Source of the DNA: Arthrobacter sp. Soil736
GTDB taxonomy: Bacteria > Actinomycetota > Actinomycetes > Actinomycetales > Micrococcaceae
Direction: 5' to 3'
Assembly: GCF_001428005.1 (NCBI RefSeq)
Contig: NZ_LMSB01000008.1
Location: 46,295 to 110,294, forward strand
DNA length: 64,000 nt
The position numbers and the translations under genes are program-made. The notes beneath the pieces were generated by a model. That model was not told where the DNA came from. It saw only the letters and a list, made by a program, of their open reading frames with translations, and made no database searches. This document shows, one piece after another, positions 44,133-54,088 of the stretch (its first letter is position 1; the number at the start of each line of letters is the position of its first letter).

Positions 44133-44201
44133 GGTCTCGACTAGCTCGACCACCGGGTGCTCTTGTTTCGTGACGGGGGTCTCGACAGGCTCGACCGCCG
44201 G
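44133..44201. repeat. Repeat family C spacer (two copies)
   Basis: GGTCTCGACTAGCTCGACCACC (44133-44154) and GGTCTCGACAGGCTCGACCG (from 44178) are two copies of a short imperfect palindrome between gabT and the upstream dehydrogenase. The core TCGACAGGCTCGACC reappears in frame in ssuC at 62913-62984. Confidence 0.8.
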
Positions 44202-44232
44202 AGTTGTTATGCGCCTGAGTTATGCGTCTGAG

Positions 44233-45663
44233 TTATGCATCAAGTGCACTCATGACGTGCTTGATGCGCGTGTAGTCCTCGACGCCGTACATGGACAGGT
44301 CCTTGCCGTAGCCGGACTGTTTGAACCCGCCGTGGGGCATTTCGGCGGTGAGCAGGATGTGGGTGTTGATCCAGACAGCGCCGAAGTCGAGATCCCGGCT
44401 GAGCCGCATGGCGGTGCCGTGGTCGCTGGTCCAGACGCTGGACGCCAGGGCGTACTCGACGTCGTTGGCCATGTCCACGGCTTCCTGTTCCGTGCTGAAC
44501 TTCTGCACGGTGATGACGGGGCCGAAGGTTTCCTTCTGCACGATGTCATCGGTCTGCCTGGCGCCGGTGATGATGGTGGGCTCGAAGAAGAAGCCCTTGT
44601 CGCCGGCGCGGTGGCCGCCGGTCTCGATCCGGCAGTTTTCCGGCAGCGACTCCACGACGGCGCTGACCGCCTTGAAGTGGTTGACGTTGTTCAGCGGGCC
44701 GAAGTAGTTGTCTTCGTCGTTCTGCGAACCGGTGTGCAGCGTCTTGGTGTGCTCCACCATGGCTGCCACGACGTCGTCGTGCACCGAGTCCTCGACCAGC
44801 ACGCGCGTGATGGCGGTGCAGTCCTGGCCGGCGTTGAAGAAGGCAAACTCGGCGATGGCCGCGGCGCTCTTCTTGATGTCGGCGTCCTTGAAGACGATGG
44901 CCGGGGCCTTGCCGCCAAGCTCCAGGTGGGCGCGCTTGAGGCCCTTCGCGGCGCCGGACGCCACGGCGATGCCGGCGCGGACGGAGCCGGTGATGGAGAC
45001 GAGGCCGGGGACCTTGTGCTCCACCATCATGGCGCCGGTTTCGCCGGTGCCGAGGATGACGTTCAGGACGCCTGCCGGGAAGATGTCCTTGGCCAGCTTT
45101 GCCAGCACCAGGGTGGATTCCGGCGTGGTGTCAGAGGGCTTCAGCACAACCGTGTTGCCGGCGGCGAGCGCGGGGCCGATCTTCCAGATGGCCATGAGGA
45201 ACGGGTAGTTCCACGGCGCAACCTGGGCCACAACGCCGATCGGTTCGCGGCGGACGAAGGAGGTGTGCCCCTCGAAATACTCTCCGGCCGACTTTCCTTC
45301 AAGGATGCGGGCCGCGCCGGCGAAGAAGCGGAGCTGGTCGGCGCCGGCGGCAACTTCCTCGGACGCGATCAGGGAACGGACCTGCCCGGTGTTGCGGTGC
45401 TGCGCCTCGACGAGTTCGTCGCTGTTGGCCTCGATGGCGTCCGCGAGCTTGAGGAGCATGAGCTGCCGCTGGCCGGGCGTGGTGTGCTTCCAGGACTTGA
45501 AGGCATCCTTGGCGGCCGTCATGGCGGCGTCGACGTCCTCCGCGACGGAGACGGGCGACTTGGCCACCACTTCACCGTTGGTGGGATTCACGATGTCAAG
45601 CAGTCCGGTGCCGGCGGGCGTGACGAATTCGCCGTTGATGAAGTTCTGCAAGGTTTGAACCAC
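44233..45663 (-). CDS. Aminobutyraldehyde/aldehyde dehydrogenase (PatD/PuuC type)
   Basis: 476 aa. GTG 45663 is chosen (MQTLQNFINGEF matches the family start, GAGGT lies eight bases upstream). Catalytic motifs: glutamate in HLELGGKAPAIVF and cysteine in FNAGQDCTAITR. NAD-binding SITGSVRAG is present. The sequence is of the gamma-aminobutyraldehyde dehydrogenase kind, converting the aldehyde from putrescine to GABA, and the next gene is gabT; a succinate-semialdehyde role cannot be excluded. First gene of the GABA operon, divergent from a PucR regulator. Confidence 0.92.
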   Translation of the reverse strand: MVQTLQNFINGEFVTPAGTGLLDIVNPTNGEVVAKSPVSVAEDVDAAMTAAKDAFKSWKHTTPGQRQLMLLKLADAIEANSDELVEAQHRNTGQVRSLIASEEVAAGADQLRFFAGAARILEGKSAGEYFEGHTSFVRREPIGVVAQVAPWNYPFLMAIWKIGPALAAGNTVVLKPSDTTPESTLVLAKLAKDIFPAGVLNVILGTGETGAMMVEHKVPGLVSITGSVRAGIAVASGAAKGLKRAHLELGGKAPAIVFKDADIKKSAAAIAEFAFFNAGQDCTAITRVLVEDSVHDDVVAAMVEHTKTLHTGSQNDEDNYFGPLNNVNHFKAVSAVVESLPENCRIETGGHRAGDKGFFFEPTIITGARQTDDIVQKETFGPVITVQKFSTEQEAVDMANDVEYALASSVWTSDHGTAMRLSRDLDFGAVWINTHILLTAEMPHGGFKQSGYGKDLSMYGVEDYTRIKHVMSALDA

Positions 45664-45807
45664 GGTGTACAACCTCTTTTCGTACTGAATGATGTGATGC
45701 GGCTGCTTCGAGCCTATGCCAGCCCGGCAAGCCGGGGAATAGCCACCTGCACACCCTTGGCCGGAAGCTTTAGTGCGATCGGCCAGCATCCGGCTACGCT
45801 TGATGGC

Positions 45808-47241
45808 ATGGCAATTTCCCTGGCGGCGCTGCTCGCCGTGCACTCCCTGGGGCTCAAGAAAGCCGGACTGGCCGAGACCACGTCCCACCAGGACATCCAC
45901 TGGGTGGCGGTCACCGAGCAGGAGGATCCGCAGCGTTTCCTCAACGGCGGCGAACTGGTGCTCACCACCGGCATGCGGCTGCGCAGCGCGCCGGAACAGC
46001 GGCGCTTCGTCCGCCAGGTCCAGCGCGCCGGCGCGGTGGGGATCGGGTTCGGCGTGGGACTGACGCACGACGCCGTTCCGCCGGCCCTGATCGCGGAAGC
46101 CAACCGGTGGGGGCTGCCCGTGGTGGAAGTCCCGTATGAGACGCCGTTCATCGCGATCGGCAAGCTGGTGGCCGACGCGCAGTCGGCCGACCATTACTCG
46201 AAGCTGGAGCGGCTCATCGCCGGTCACCAGATCCTGGCCCGTGCCCTGCTCACCGGCGGCGGCCTGGCCGAGCTCCTCAGGCACCTGGGCGGAATGCTGC
46301 GCACGGATATTGTCCTGACCCAGTTCACGGCACAGCTCTACAACAGCAGCACCGAGTCGCCGTCGGCAGGTTCCTGGGCGTCCTATCCGATTCCCACCGG
46401 ACGCCGGGACGCGTGCACGCTTTGGGTGAAGCAGCCGTTCGAGGATTCGGGCATCGTGGGATACGCGCAGAACCTCATCAGCGTGGAACTCAACAACATG
46501 GTGAAGCAGCGCCAGGCCGAGCGCGCGCTCTGCGGTCAGGTACTGGAGGACGTGATTCACGGAACCCTGGACCCGAGCGAGGCCACCCGGCGGCTCGCGG
46601 GAACGGGCATCAACAGCACCCGCAAGAACGTGGTGATCCTGGCCGGCTCCGAGGCGCACCACAAGCAGCTCGTTACCTCATCGCTGCCGCGGGCCCTCGA
46701 GAAGGCGGTGACCGCCGTCGTCGGGAAGGACCTGATCACGGTGATTCCCGACGACGGCCGCGGCGCCACGGCGCTGGCCAAGAGCCTCAGCGATCACCTG
46801 GCCGAGGCCGCCATCCACGCCACGATCGGCATCGGCGGCGCCTACACGAAGCCCAACGGCCTGCGCTGGAGCTACTTCGAGGCGCGCGACGCCGCGAGCC
46901 ACGGACTGCCGGTCAACGAGCCCGAACGGCTCAGCCTGACATCGCTGCTGCTCGCGAGCGAGGACGTGCCGCTCGCGGACATGGCCAACGAATCGCTGAC
47001 GCCGCTGCGGACCTTCGACGCCGCGCACGGTGCCGAGCTGATGGCCACGCTGGAGAGCTACCTGAACAACAACGGCTCGGTGGCAGCCGTGGCGGAGGCC
47101 CTGACGCTGCACCGGAACACGGTCCGGTACCGGCTCGCGCAGATCACCGAGCTCACCGGCTACGACCCCTCCGTCACCGCCGACCGTGTCCAGCTGTGGC
47201 TGGCGCTGGCCGTCTCGCGGCTCGGGGCACGGCACTCCTGA
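45808..47241 (+). CDS. PucR family transcriptional regulator of the GABA operon
   Basis: 477 aa. N-terminal PucR ligand domain (SLAALLAVHSLGLKKAGL; LNGGELVLTTGMRL), a GGDEF-like CdaR middle section, and C-terminal HTH_30 (LESYLNNNGSVAAVAEALTLHRNTVRYRLAQITELTGYDP). ATG 45808 with TACGCT seven bases before suggests a leaderless message. It lies 145 bases from the divergent aldehyde dehydrogenase start, so it most likely activates gabD-like and gabT genes. Actinobacterial GABA-sensing PucR proteins (GabR) have this layout. Ligand unproven. Confidence 0.9.
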   Translation: MAISLAALLAVHSLGLKKAGLAETTSHQDIHWVAVTEQEDPQRFLNGGELVLTTGMRLRSAPEQRRFVRQVQRAGAVGIGFGVGLTHDAVPPALIAEANRWGLPVVEVPYETPFIAIGKLVADAQSADHYSKLERLIAGHQILARALLTGGGLAELLRHLGGMLRTDIVLTQFTAQLYNSSTESPSAGSWASYPIPTGRRDACTLWVKQPFEDSGIVGYAQNLISVELNNMVKQRQAERALCGQVLEDVIHGTLDPSEATRRLAGTGINSTRKNVVILAGSEAHHKQLVTSSLPRALEKAVTAVVGKDLITVIPDDGRGATALAKSLSDHLAEAAIHATIGIGGAYTKPNGLRWSYFEARDAASHGLPVNEPERLSLTSLLLASEDVPLADMANESLTPLRTFDAAHGAELMATLESYLNNNGSVAAVAEALTLHRNTVRYRLAQITELTGYDPSVTADRVQLWLALAVSRLGARHS

Positions 47242-47266
47242 CGTCCGGGCCGAACCAACAGACGCG

Positions 47267-48925
47267 CTATTTGACGCCGCGCTTCAGGAGCTTGCCGGCC
47301 TTCCTGCGGGCCTTGCGGTATTTGGACTCGTCGTCGGCGGCGATGCGTTCCTCCAGCTCCAGCAGGGACCCGTAGGCCAAGGCCACGGGTTCCGGCAGAT
47401 CTGTGGGCGATCCGAGCTTTCCCAGCAGGTCCCGGGCGATGACGCTGTCGTGGTGATCGCCGAGGATCGTCTGCTGCTTGTGCGCGGCCTTAGCGAGTTT
47501 CGCGGCACGCTTGCCGTAGACCGGGTCAACCGATTCCGCGGCATGCCGGACACGCTTGGCGTCCTTGCGCACCTGGTGCAGCGCGGCATCGCGGGCCGGG
47601 CCCTCCGCGGAGCGGGCTGCTGCCTTGTGGGCGCGGCGCAGTCGCCTTACCGTCCTGTTCACCAGCTTGCCTGCCACCTTTCGCGCCGGCGACGACGCGA
47701 GGGGCCGGACCGGCGGGTAGTCGCGGAAGCCTTCGAGGTCGTCCAGGAGGCGGAAGTAGCGATCGGTCAGCAGGACGTCCTGTGCCTTCCGGTAGCCGGC
47801 GTTGAACCTGGTGCCCAGTTCCCGTTCCACGCGCGCCTTCACCAGGTCCCCGGCCTGCTCCGGCGGGAGCTCGGCGGCGTGCTGCCGCAGCCGTTCAAGC
47901 ATGACTTCCGCATCGCGGGGAGCACCGAGGATGCCGCCGATCCACTGCAGTTCGTCCCTGAGCCTGCGGACCGCGGCGCCGCCGAAGAGTTTGCGGTAGA
48001 CCGCCAGGGCCGACCGCACCCGGCGGGTGGCTGACCGCATGGCATGCACCGCGTCCGGTTCCTCCAACCGGACGCGGGGATCCTGCGCCAGGAGTTCCTC
48101 GATCTGCCCGCCGAGGTACGCGGTAACGACGGCGGACGCCGGCCACTTCTTGCCGGGTTTGTTTTTGCCGGGCTTCTTTGCGGCTTGCGCCGTTCCCGCT
48201 CTGGCGGCGCCGTCGTCGTGCGCCGCTTCCAGGCGCTGCGGCCATGCCTCCCCCAGCGCCCGGCCCACTTTGGACTCATGCGGCGCGGGCCGCGCGCCTG
48301 CCGCGGCCAGGCAAGCCGCGGCGGCGGGAAAAAGATCCGGCCGCCCGTGGACGAGTTCAAGTTCCCATTCGCGCCACTGCCGCTTCCGCGCAGCTGCGGC
48401 CTGATCCGCCCCGGCCTGATCTGCCGCTTCCTGACCCCCTTCGGCCAGCCCCGCCCCTGCCATCACTTCGGCGTCGACGTGATCGTCGGCAAAGTCGGCG
48501 AGGTGCACGCCGTCGTGCCCGTAGAGGGCGACGGTGGTGCGCCGGGTGTCCAGCCGCGCCACCGGCTCCAAACCGGAGCCCCGGAGGTAGACGTGGAGGT
48601 GCGCCAGCAGTTTGTCAGGCACGACGTCGGGCTGGCCCAGCGGCGCGTGGATCTCCCGTCGCTGCCCGGCTTCCGAAGCTGACGGAGGCGCCGGCGCCGA
48701 CGGCAGCTTGAGGTGCCAGCCGGCGTCGGACCCGCCGGTCCGGCGCCGCAGCGTGATGCGGCGGGCGGCCAACGCCAGGTCCTCTGTGTCGAAATAGACC
48801 GCTTCCAGGTGTGCCTTGTGGGGTTCCGCCACGCGCCCGACCCCCGGGATGTCCTGGAGGGCCGGCAGCGGAGCCGCGGCGTCGACGTCGTACTTCTTCT
48901 CGGTTTCAGTGCCCTCGGCAGTCAT
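47267..48925 (-). CDS. CYTH and CHAD domain-containing protein
   Basis: 552 aa. N-terminal CYTH domain (residues about 1-215) with ETEKKYDVD at the start and E/K/R-rich strands (EAVYFDTEDLALAARRITLRRR, WHLKLP), and a C-terminal CHAD domain (about 270-550) with conserved histidines and basic residues (DAVHAMRSATRRVRSAL; LHQVRKDAKRVRHAAE; QTILGDHHDS). CHAD domains bind polyphosphate; CYTH domains hydrolyse triphosphates, so polyphosphate handling is the usual inference. A lone gene, divergent from the MFS transporter that starts 142 bases away. An alanine-rich, low-complexity linker (about residues 175-270) joins the domains. Confidence 0.93.
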   Translation of the reverse strand: MTAEGTETEKKYDVDAAAPLPALQDIPGVGRVAEPHKAHLEAVYFDTEDLALAARRITLRRRTGGSDAGWHLKLPSAPAPPSASEAGQRREIHAPLGQPDVVPDKLLAHLHVYLRGSGLEPVARLDTRRTTVALYGHDGVHLADFADDHVDAEVMAGAGLAEGGQEAADQAGADQAAAARKRQWREWELELVHGRPDLFPAAAACLAAAGARPAPHESKVGRALGEAWPQRLEAAHDDGAARAGTAQAAKKPGKNKPGKKWPASAVVTAYLGGQIEELLAQDPRVRLEEPDAVHAMRSATRRVRSALAVYRKLFGGAAVRRLRDELQWIGGILGAPRDAEVMLERLRQHAAELPPEQAGDLVKARVERELGTRFNAGYRKAQDVLLTDRYFRLLDDLEGFRDYPPVRPLASSPARKVAGKLVNRTVRRLRRAHKAAARSAEGPARDAALHQVRKDAKRVRHAAESVDPVYGKRAAKLAKAAHKQQTILGDHHDSVIARDLLGKLGSPTDLPEPVALAYGSLLELEERIAADDESKYRKARRKAGKLLKRGVK

Positions 48926-49067
48926 GGCCGTACGGCGTCCTTTCCCAGCGGCGGGCCGCTGCGGCCCGGATGTCTCGGTGGCCTGAGTCTATTCCCAGGA
49001 CCGCAGCGCGGCGAGAGTTTCGCCACAAAACCCTAGACATCAAACGTCAAACGTCTAACCTTAAGGA

Positions 49068-50306
49068 ATGGCCATCACTTCTACAGCTTCCCCCGCGGCA
49101 ACCGGCCTGCCTAGGCCGCGTGCCGCCGTCGTCACCGGCGTCATTGCACTCGTGCTGATCGGACTCAACCTCCGCGCCGGGATCACCGGGGCGTCGGCGC
49201 TGCTGCACGACCTTCAGCTCGTCCTGGGCTACGGACCGCTGGTCGCGTCGATCATTCCGTCCATTCCCACGCTGTGTTTCGCGGTGGCGGGGGCGGGCAC
49301 CTCGTGGCTCACGGGGAGGCTCGGCGTCGAGAAGTCCATCCTGCTGGCCCTCGCGATGCTGGCGGCCGGGCTGCTGGTCCGCGGCATTCCGTCGACCGGC
49401 ATGCTGGTGGCCGGCACGGTGCTGGGGATGTCCGGCCTCGCGGTCTGCAACGTTGCCATGCCGTCCTTCATCCGTGAGCATTTTGCCCGGCGCACGTCCC
49501 TCATGACCGGGCTGTACACCGTGACCATGACCAGCGGCGCCACGGTCACCGCAATTGTGGTGGTACCGCTGGCCCAGCTGCTGGGCTCGCCGTCGGCGGG
49601 TCTGGGCGCGATCGGGATCCTTGCGGTGTCCGCCTTCCTCGGCTTCGTGCCGGTGGCCCTCCACGCGCACCGCAACAGCGTCCGGAAAACTGCCGGCCAT
49701 GTCTCTCCGTGGCCGCTGCTGCGCACCAGGAAAGGGCTCCTGATCACCGCGATCTTCACGCTGCAGGCACTGCTCGCCTACGCGCTGCTGAGCTGGTTCC
49801 CCTATATGCTGACCACGATGGGGCTGAGCGCGGCGGAGAGCGGCCTGCTGTACGGGCTCATGCAGCTCGTCTCCGTCCCGGCCGGCATGGTCCTGATCGC
49901 CATCGGATCCCGCCCCGGCATGCTGCGCCCGGCCTTCTATCTGGCCACCCTCGCCATGGCCGTCGGGGTAGCAGCCCTGCTTCTCCTGCCCGTTGCGCTG
50001 GCGGTCATCCCCGCTGTCCTGCTGGGCTTCGGCCTGGGCATTTTCCCCCTGGTCATGGTGATAATCAGCCGCAGCGGACAGAGCACGGCCGAGACCACGG
50101 CGCTCTCCACCCTGGCGCAGTCCACCGGCTACCTCCTGGCTACGGTCGGCCCGTTCGGCATGGGCCTGCTGCACAGCGCTACCGGCGGCTGGACGCTGCC
50201 GCTGGCGCTGCTGCTGGCCATCGCCCTGGCCCAGATCGTCGTGGCCCACCTCCTGAGCGGCGGCCGCACGGCCAGGACGCCGGCCACTGCTGGAATGAAA
50301 GAATAG
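49068..50306 (+). CDS. MFS transporter, CynX/NimT family
   Basis: 412 aa with 12 predicted helices. The start VTGVIALVLIGLNLRAGITGASALLHDLQ and motif GLAVCNVAMPSFIREHFARRTSLMTGLYT are typical of CynX/NimT carriers (cyanate, nitroimidazole). Substrate unknown. TAACCT lies six bases before the ATG and the Shine-Dalgarno spacing is nil, so leaderless start is likely. The regulator gene begins seven bases after its stop, so it is controlled within the same operon. Confidence 0.9.
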   Translation: MAITSTASPAATGLPRPRAAVVTGVIALVLIGLNLRAGITGASALLHDLQLVLGYGPLVASIIPSIPTLCFAVAGAGTSWLTGRLGVEKSILLALAMLAAGLLVRGIPSTGMLVAGTVLGMSGLAVCNVAMPSFIREHFARRTSLMTGLYTVTMTSGATVTAIVVVPLAQLLGSPSAGLGAIGILAVSAFLGFVPVALHAHRNSVRKTAGHVSPWPLLRTRKGLLITAIFTLQALLAYALLSWFPYMLTTMGLSAAESGLLYGLMQLVSVPAGMVLIAIGSRPGMLRPAFYLATLAMAVGVAALLLLPVALAVIPAVLLGFGLGIFPLVMVIISRSGQSTAETTALSTLAQSTGYLLATVGPFGMGLLHSATGGWTLPLALLLAIALAQIVVAHLLSGGRTARTPATAGMKE

Positions 50307-50312
50307 GACGCC

Positions 50313-50993
50313 ATGACTCTGAGCACCTCGCACCGCCCGCCCCTGGCGGACGAAATCACCACCAAACTCCGGGAGATGATCCACTCGGGCGAGTGGCCGC
50401 TGCAACAGCGCATCCCGTCCGAAACCGAGCTCATGGCCGGGCTGGGCGTATCCCGCGGAACGCTGCGGGAGGCCATCAAGGCCCTGGCCCACAGCGGGAT
50501 GCTCGAAGTGCGCCGCGGGGACGGCACCTACGTCCGCGCCACCAGCGAGATCTCGGGCGCGGCCCGGCGGCTGTACCAGGACCACACTGATGAGCACATC
50601 CTCGAAGTGCGGGTGGGGCTGGACACCCAGGCGGCACGCCTCGCCGCCAGGCACGCAACCGCCGACGACGTCGCCGCCATGCGCGCGCTGCTCGCCGAAC
50701 GCGAAGACGCGTGGCACGCAGCCGACTATGCGCGCTGGGCCCGCGCGGACTGGGGCTTCCATGAACGGGTGGCACAGGCCTCCGGCAACCCGCTCCTGCA
50801 CGAGCTCTACGTCAGCTTCGGCGACGTCTTCCACAACGACCTGCTGAAGCAGCAGCGGCGCAGCGGCTTCAACGGGCTGCCGCACGAGGGCCATGGCGAG
50901 CTGGTGGACGCCGTCGAAGCTCACGACGGCGACGCCGCCGTGGCCAGCGTGCACCGGAACCTCAACTCCTGCGCGGAGTGGCTCCGGGAGTAG
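50313..50993 (+). CDS. GntR family transcriptional regulator (FCD domain)
   Basis: 226 aa. Winged-helix N-terminus (LADEITTKLREMIHSGEWPLQQRIPSETELMAGLGVSRGTLREAIKALAHSGMLEVRRGDGTYVRA) and helical FCD ligand domain with metal-site pattern (DWGFHERVAQASGNPLLHELY; NGLPHEGHGELVDAV). It likely senses an organic acid and regulates the transporter gene just before it. Seven-base gap, so one transcript. Confidence 0.93.
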   Translation: MTLSTSHRPPLADEITTKLREMIHSGEWPLQQRIPSETELMAGLGVSRGTLREAIKALAHSGMLEVRRGDGTYVRATSEISGAARRLYQDHTDEHILEVRVGLDTQAARLAARHATADDVAAMRALLAEREDAWHAADYARWARADWGFHERVAQASGNPLLHELYVSFGDVFHNDLLKQQRRSGFNGLPHEGHGELVDAVEAHDGDAAVASVHRNLNSCAEWLRE

Positions 50994-51066
50994 CGCCGGT
51001 TCCCGGGCGGGCGCCGGCGGCCGGGCGGATTGCTTACCGAAGGCGATTACACTGCCGAACGGTTAG

Positions 51067-51101
51067 CCGGGCCCGAAACCGATTAAACCGGGCCCGAAAC
51101 C
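51067..51101 (+). repeat. Two direct copies of CCGGGCCCGAAACC, 21 bases apart
   Basis: The 14-base unit at 51067-51080 and 51088-51101 is identical, two helical turns apart (a regulator-site spacing), in the promoter region of the membrane protein gene at 51260. Function unknown. Confidence 0.6.
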
Positions 51102-51259
51102 CCGCAGATTGGGGGCTTCCCGAAGGCTTTGAGGCCGTTTTCCTAGGGTTTTCCCAAGGTTTTCACGGTATCGGCGTTTGATGCTCAAGCCAGCGGTTTA
51201 CCCAATGGCAACTCCGGGCGGGCCGTGGAGATAGTCCTTCAAGCCTTTGGAGGTACACC

Positions 51260-51835
51260 ATGACCTACAGCGCATCAGCCGGCCGTGCAATGCCGCCCCT
51301 CGCCCACAAGTCGTCCCGGCGCCTGGTCGCCATCCTGTGCGTGGGCGCAACTGCCGCCTGGACGCTGGCCTTGGTGACGGGAATGTACATAACCGCCGAG
51401 GGACCCCTCCGGGTCTTTTCCGTTGCCTCGCACATCCTCGCGATGGTGGTCGCCTTTGGCGCCATCCTGCTGGTGGACAGGCACGGTTTCCTGTGGCTCA
51501 TCGGCAGGCGAAAACTCTTCGAAACCATTCGGCTGGACGATGCCGCGAGTCCCCTGATCTGGACGGGCATAGTCGGCCTGCTGTTCACAGGGGTGTTCCT
51601 GAGCCCCAACCTGGCCAATCCCCTGACGCTGATTAAGCTCGTTGCCGTACTCGTCCTCATGCTCAACGGCATCATGCTGATCCCCCTCATGCGCCGCCTG
51701 CTGGTCATGCCGCCCACCACCACGTTCGGTGCACTGACCCCGGGCCAGCGGTTCCACATGCTGTCCTGCCTGACCATTTCGCAGGCATGCTGGTGGACGG
51801 CGATAGTCATCGGGTTCGTCAACGCCGAGTTTTGA
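51260..51835 (+). CDS. Membrane protein of unknown function
   Basis: 191 aa with about five hydrophobic segments (near residues 24-46, 52-72, 97-113, 119-142 and 165-186). GGAGGT lies six bases before the ATG. No family that I recognise, and no catalytic motif. Not clearly linked to the regulator upstream (266-base gap) or to the thiolase downstream. Confidence 0.8.
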   Translation: MTYSASAGRAMPPLAHKSSRRLVAILCVGATAAWTLALVTGMYITAEGPLRVFSVASHILAMVVAFGAILLVDRHGFLWLIGRRKLFETIRLDDAASPLIWTGIVGLLFTGVFLSPNLANPLTLIKLVAVLVLMLNGIMLIPLMRRLLVMPPTTTFGALTPGQRFHMLSCLTISQACWWTAIVIGFVNAEF

Positions 51836-52135
<300 letters not shown>

Positions 52136-53335
52136 CTAAACAACCTCCAAAATGCTCACATAGTTGGCGATGCCCACGCCGCCCATGTTCTGCACGGCAC
52201 CGCGGCGGGGGTTGGCCAGCTGCATATCTCCGGCCGTGCCCGTGAGCTGCATGGCGGCGATGACGTGCTGCGAGACCCCGGTGGCACCGACGGGGTGGCC
52301 CTTCGCCTTGAGTCCTCCGGAGACATTGATGGGCAGCTTGCCCTCCTTGAAGACCCAGCCTTCCTCAATGGCGCGCTTGCCTTCCCCTCGCTGGGTCAGG
52401 CCCATTGCCTCGTACATCAGCAGTTCGGCGATGGTGAAGCAGTCGTGCACCTCGGCGAAGTCCAGGTCCTCAAGCCCGACGCCGGCCATCCCGAACGCCC
52501 GCTGCCAGGATGCCCGCGTGGCGGCGAACTCGGTGGGGTCGCGGCGCTCCGCAGGGAAGAAATCGTTTGCGTGTCCGAATCCCGCGAGCCGCACCGGGGC
52601 GGTGGCCGCGGAAGTGGCAGCGCCCGACGTCGGGCCAACGGAAAGCACGACGGCGGCGGCGCCGTCGGACACCGGGGAGCAGTCGGTACGACGCAGGGGG
52701 TCGGCGACCACGGGGTTCTTGTCCGAGACTGTCCGGCAGAACTCCTCGCCCAGGTCCTTGCGCAGCTGGGCATAGGGGTTGTCGACGCCGTTGCGGTGGT
52801 TCTTCGCAGCGATGGAACCCAGCACATCGGAGACCGGTCCGTAGCGCTTCTCGTAGTGCTTGGCCACCTCGGCGAAGAGGCCCGTGAAGCCCGTCGTTGA
52901 GGGCTTGCCGGCCATGTCGTAGTCGGCGCCCAGCAGGGCGGCTCCTACGACGTCGGCGCCGGCGTGGGTCATCTTCTCGGCGCCGATGACCAGGACTGTC
53001 TTTGCGGTGCCGGCCAGCAGGGACTTGGTACCCTGCTGGAATGCCGCAGAGCCGGAGGCGCAGGCGTTTTCCACGCGGGTGGACGGCACGTTGGCCAGCT
53101 GCTCGGACACCTGCAGCGCGAGGGAGGACGGGAAGGCCAGCGGCATCATGCCGGAGTTGAACTGGCCGAGGTAGATTTCATCGATCTGGCCGGGTTCGAT
53201 CCCGGCGTTGCCGATCGCCTCGGTGGCCACCTGGACGATCAGGGACTCGAGGGTCTCGTCGGTGAGCTTGCCGAAGCGGCTGTGACCCCATCCGGTGATC
53301 AGGACATCTTTTCCAAACTGTTCTTTCAGGCTCAT
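52136..53335 (-). CDS. Thiolase family protein / acetyl-CoA acetyltransferase
   Basis: 399 aa. The nucleophile cysteine is in [10 protein letters not shown] (C92), the catalytic histidine in [17 protein letters not shown] and [14 protein letters not shown]. The HDCFT motif and lack of the usual C-terminal CxGxG identify the SCP2/SCPx-type thiolase-like group rather than a classical AtoB. In this operon it likely cleaves acetoacetyl-CoA. The start overlaps the CoA-transferase B stop by four bases (ATGA). No gene follows downstream; the poly-C tract is 41 bases beyond the stop. Confidence 0.9.
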   Translation of the reverse strand: MSLKEQFGKDVLITGWGHSRFGKLTDETLESLIVQVATEAIGNAGIEPGQIDEIYLGQFNSGMMPLAFPSSLALQVSEQLANVPSTRVENACASGSAAFQQGTKSLLAGTAKTVLVIGAEKMTHAGADVVGAALLGADYDMAGKPSTTGFTGLFAEVAKHYEKRYGPVSDVLGSIAAKNHRNGVDNPYAQLRKDLGEEFCRTVSDKNPVVADPLRRTDCSPVSDGAAAVVLSVGPTSGAATSAATAPVRLAGFGHANDFFPAERRDPTEFAATRASWQRAFGMAGVGLEDLDFAEVHDCFTIAELLMYEAMGLTQRGEGKRAIEEGWVFKEGKLPINVSGGLKAKGHPVGATGVSQHVIAAMQLTGTAGDMQLANPRRGAVQNMGGVGIANYVSILEVV

Positions 53336-54000
53336 GCTGCCACTCCTTCATTTTCGAACTGGACGTTGAATGCCGCCCCTGTCTTCTCGCGGATCTCCTC
53401 GACGGTGACGCCCGGGGCGAGGCGGGTCAGCGTCAGCTGCCGGCCGCCGTCGGACTTTTCCAAATCAAAAACGGCGAGGTCGCTGATGATCCGGTCCACG
53501 CAGCTCAGCCCGGTGACCGGGAGCGTGCACTCCTTGACGATCTTGGCGGTGCCGTCCTTGGCGTTGTGTTCGGTGAGGACCACCACACGCGGTGTCCCGG
53601 CCACCAGGTCCATGGCACCGCCCATGCCCTTAACCATCTTGCCGGGGATGGTCCAGTTGGCCAGGTCGCCGGCGCCGGAGACCTGCATGGCGCCCAGGAT
53701 GGCCACCTTGACGTGGCCACCGCGGATCATGCCGAAGGACGTGGCGGAGTCGAAGATGCTGCCGCCGGGAAGGACGGTGACGGTCTGCTTGCCGGCGTTG
53801 ATAAGGTCGGCGTCTTCCTCGCCCTCGTAGGGGAACGGGCCCATGCCGAGCAGGCCGTTCTCGCTCTGCAGGACCACGCGCACGCCCGCGGGCAGGTTGT
53901 TGGCCACCAGCGTGGGGATGCCGATGCCGAGGTTGACGTAGTCGCCGTCGTTGAGTTCCTCGGCCGCGATGGCGGCCATTTCATTCCGGGTCCAGGCCAC
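53332..54000 (-). CDS. scoB: 3-oxoacid CoA-transferase, subunit B
   Basis: 222 aa. GTG 54000 is chosen: AGGAGA lies six bases before it, and the longer frame lacks homology. [14 protein letters not shown] is the start of the fold; the catalytic glutamate is E in [41 protein letters not shown] is typical. With subunit A it moves CoA from succinyl-CoA to acetoacetate. ATGA overlap links it to the thiolase; AtoE precedes it. Confidence 0.95.
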   Translation of the reverse strand: MAWTRNEMAAIAAEELNDGDYVNLGIGIPTLVANNLPAGVRVVLQSENGLLGMGPFPYEGEEDADLINAGKQTVTVLPGGSIFDSATSFGMIRGGHVKVAILGAMQVSGAGDLANWTIPGKMVKGMGGAMDLVAGTPRVVVLTEHNAKDGTAKIVKECTLPVTGLSCVDRIISDLAVFDLEKSDGGRQLTLTRLAPGVTVEEIREKTGAAFNVQFENEGVAA

Positions 54001-54088
54001 GGGGGTTCTCCTCAGATGGTTTCGGGGCTGCGGATTTGGTTCTTGGCGGTGGGCAATGGCGAAATCTTCCACCTTGGCCACCACCCGG

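Noticed and set aside
46413..47375. Second plus-strand frame within the PucR gene
   Set aside because: Arg-rich out-of-frame product, a common shadow in GC-rich coding DNA.
48926..49067. Riboswitch upstream of the CynX-type transporter
   Set aside because: Only short direct repeats (CAAACGTC) and a likely leaderless promoter; no conserved aptamer core.
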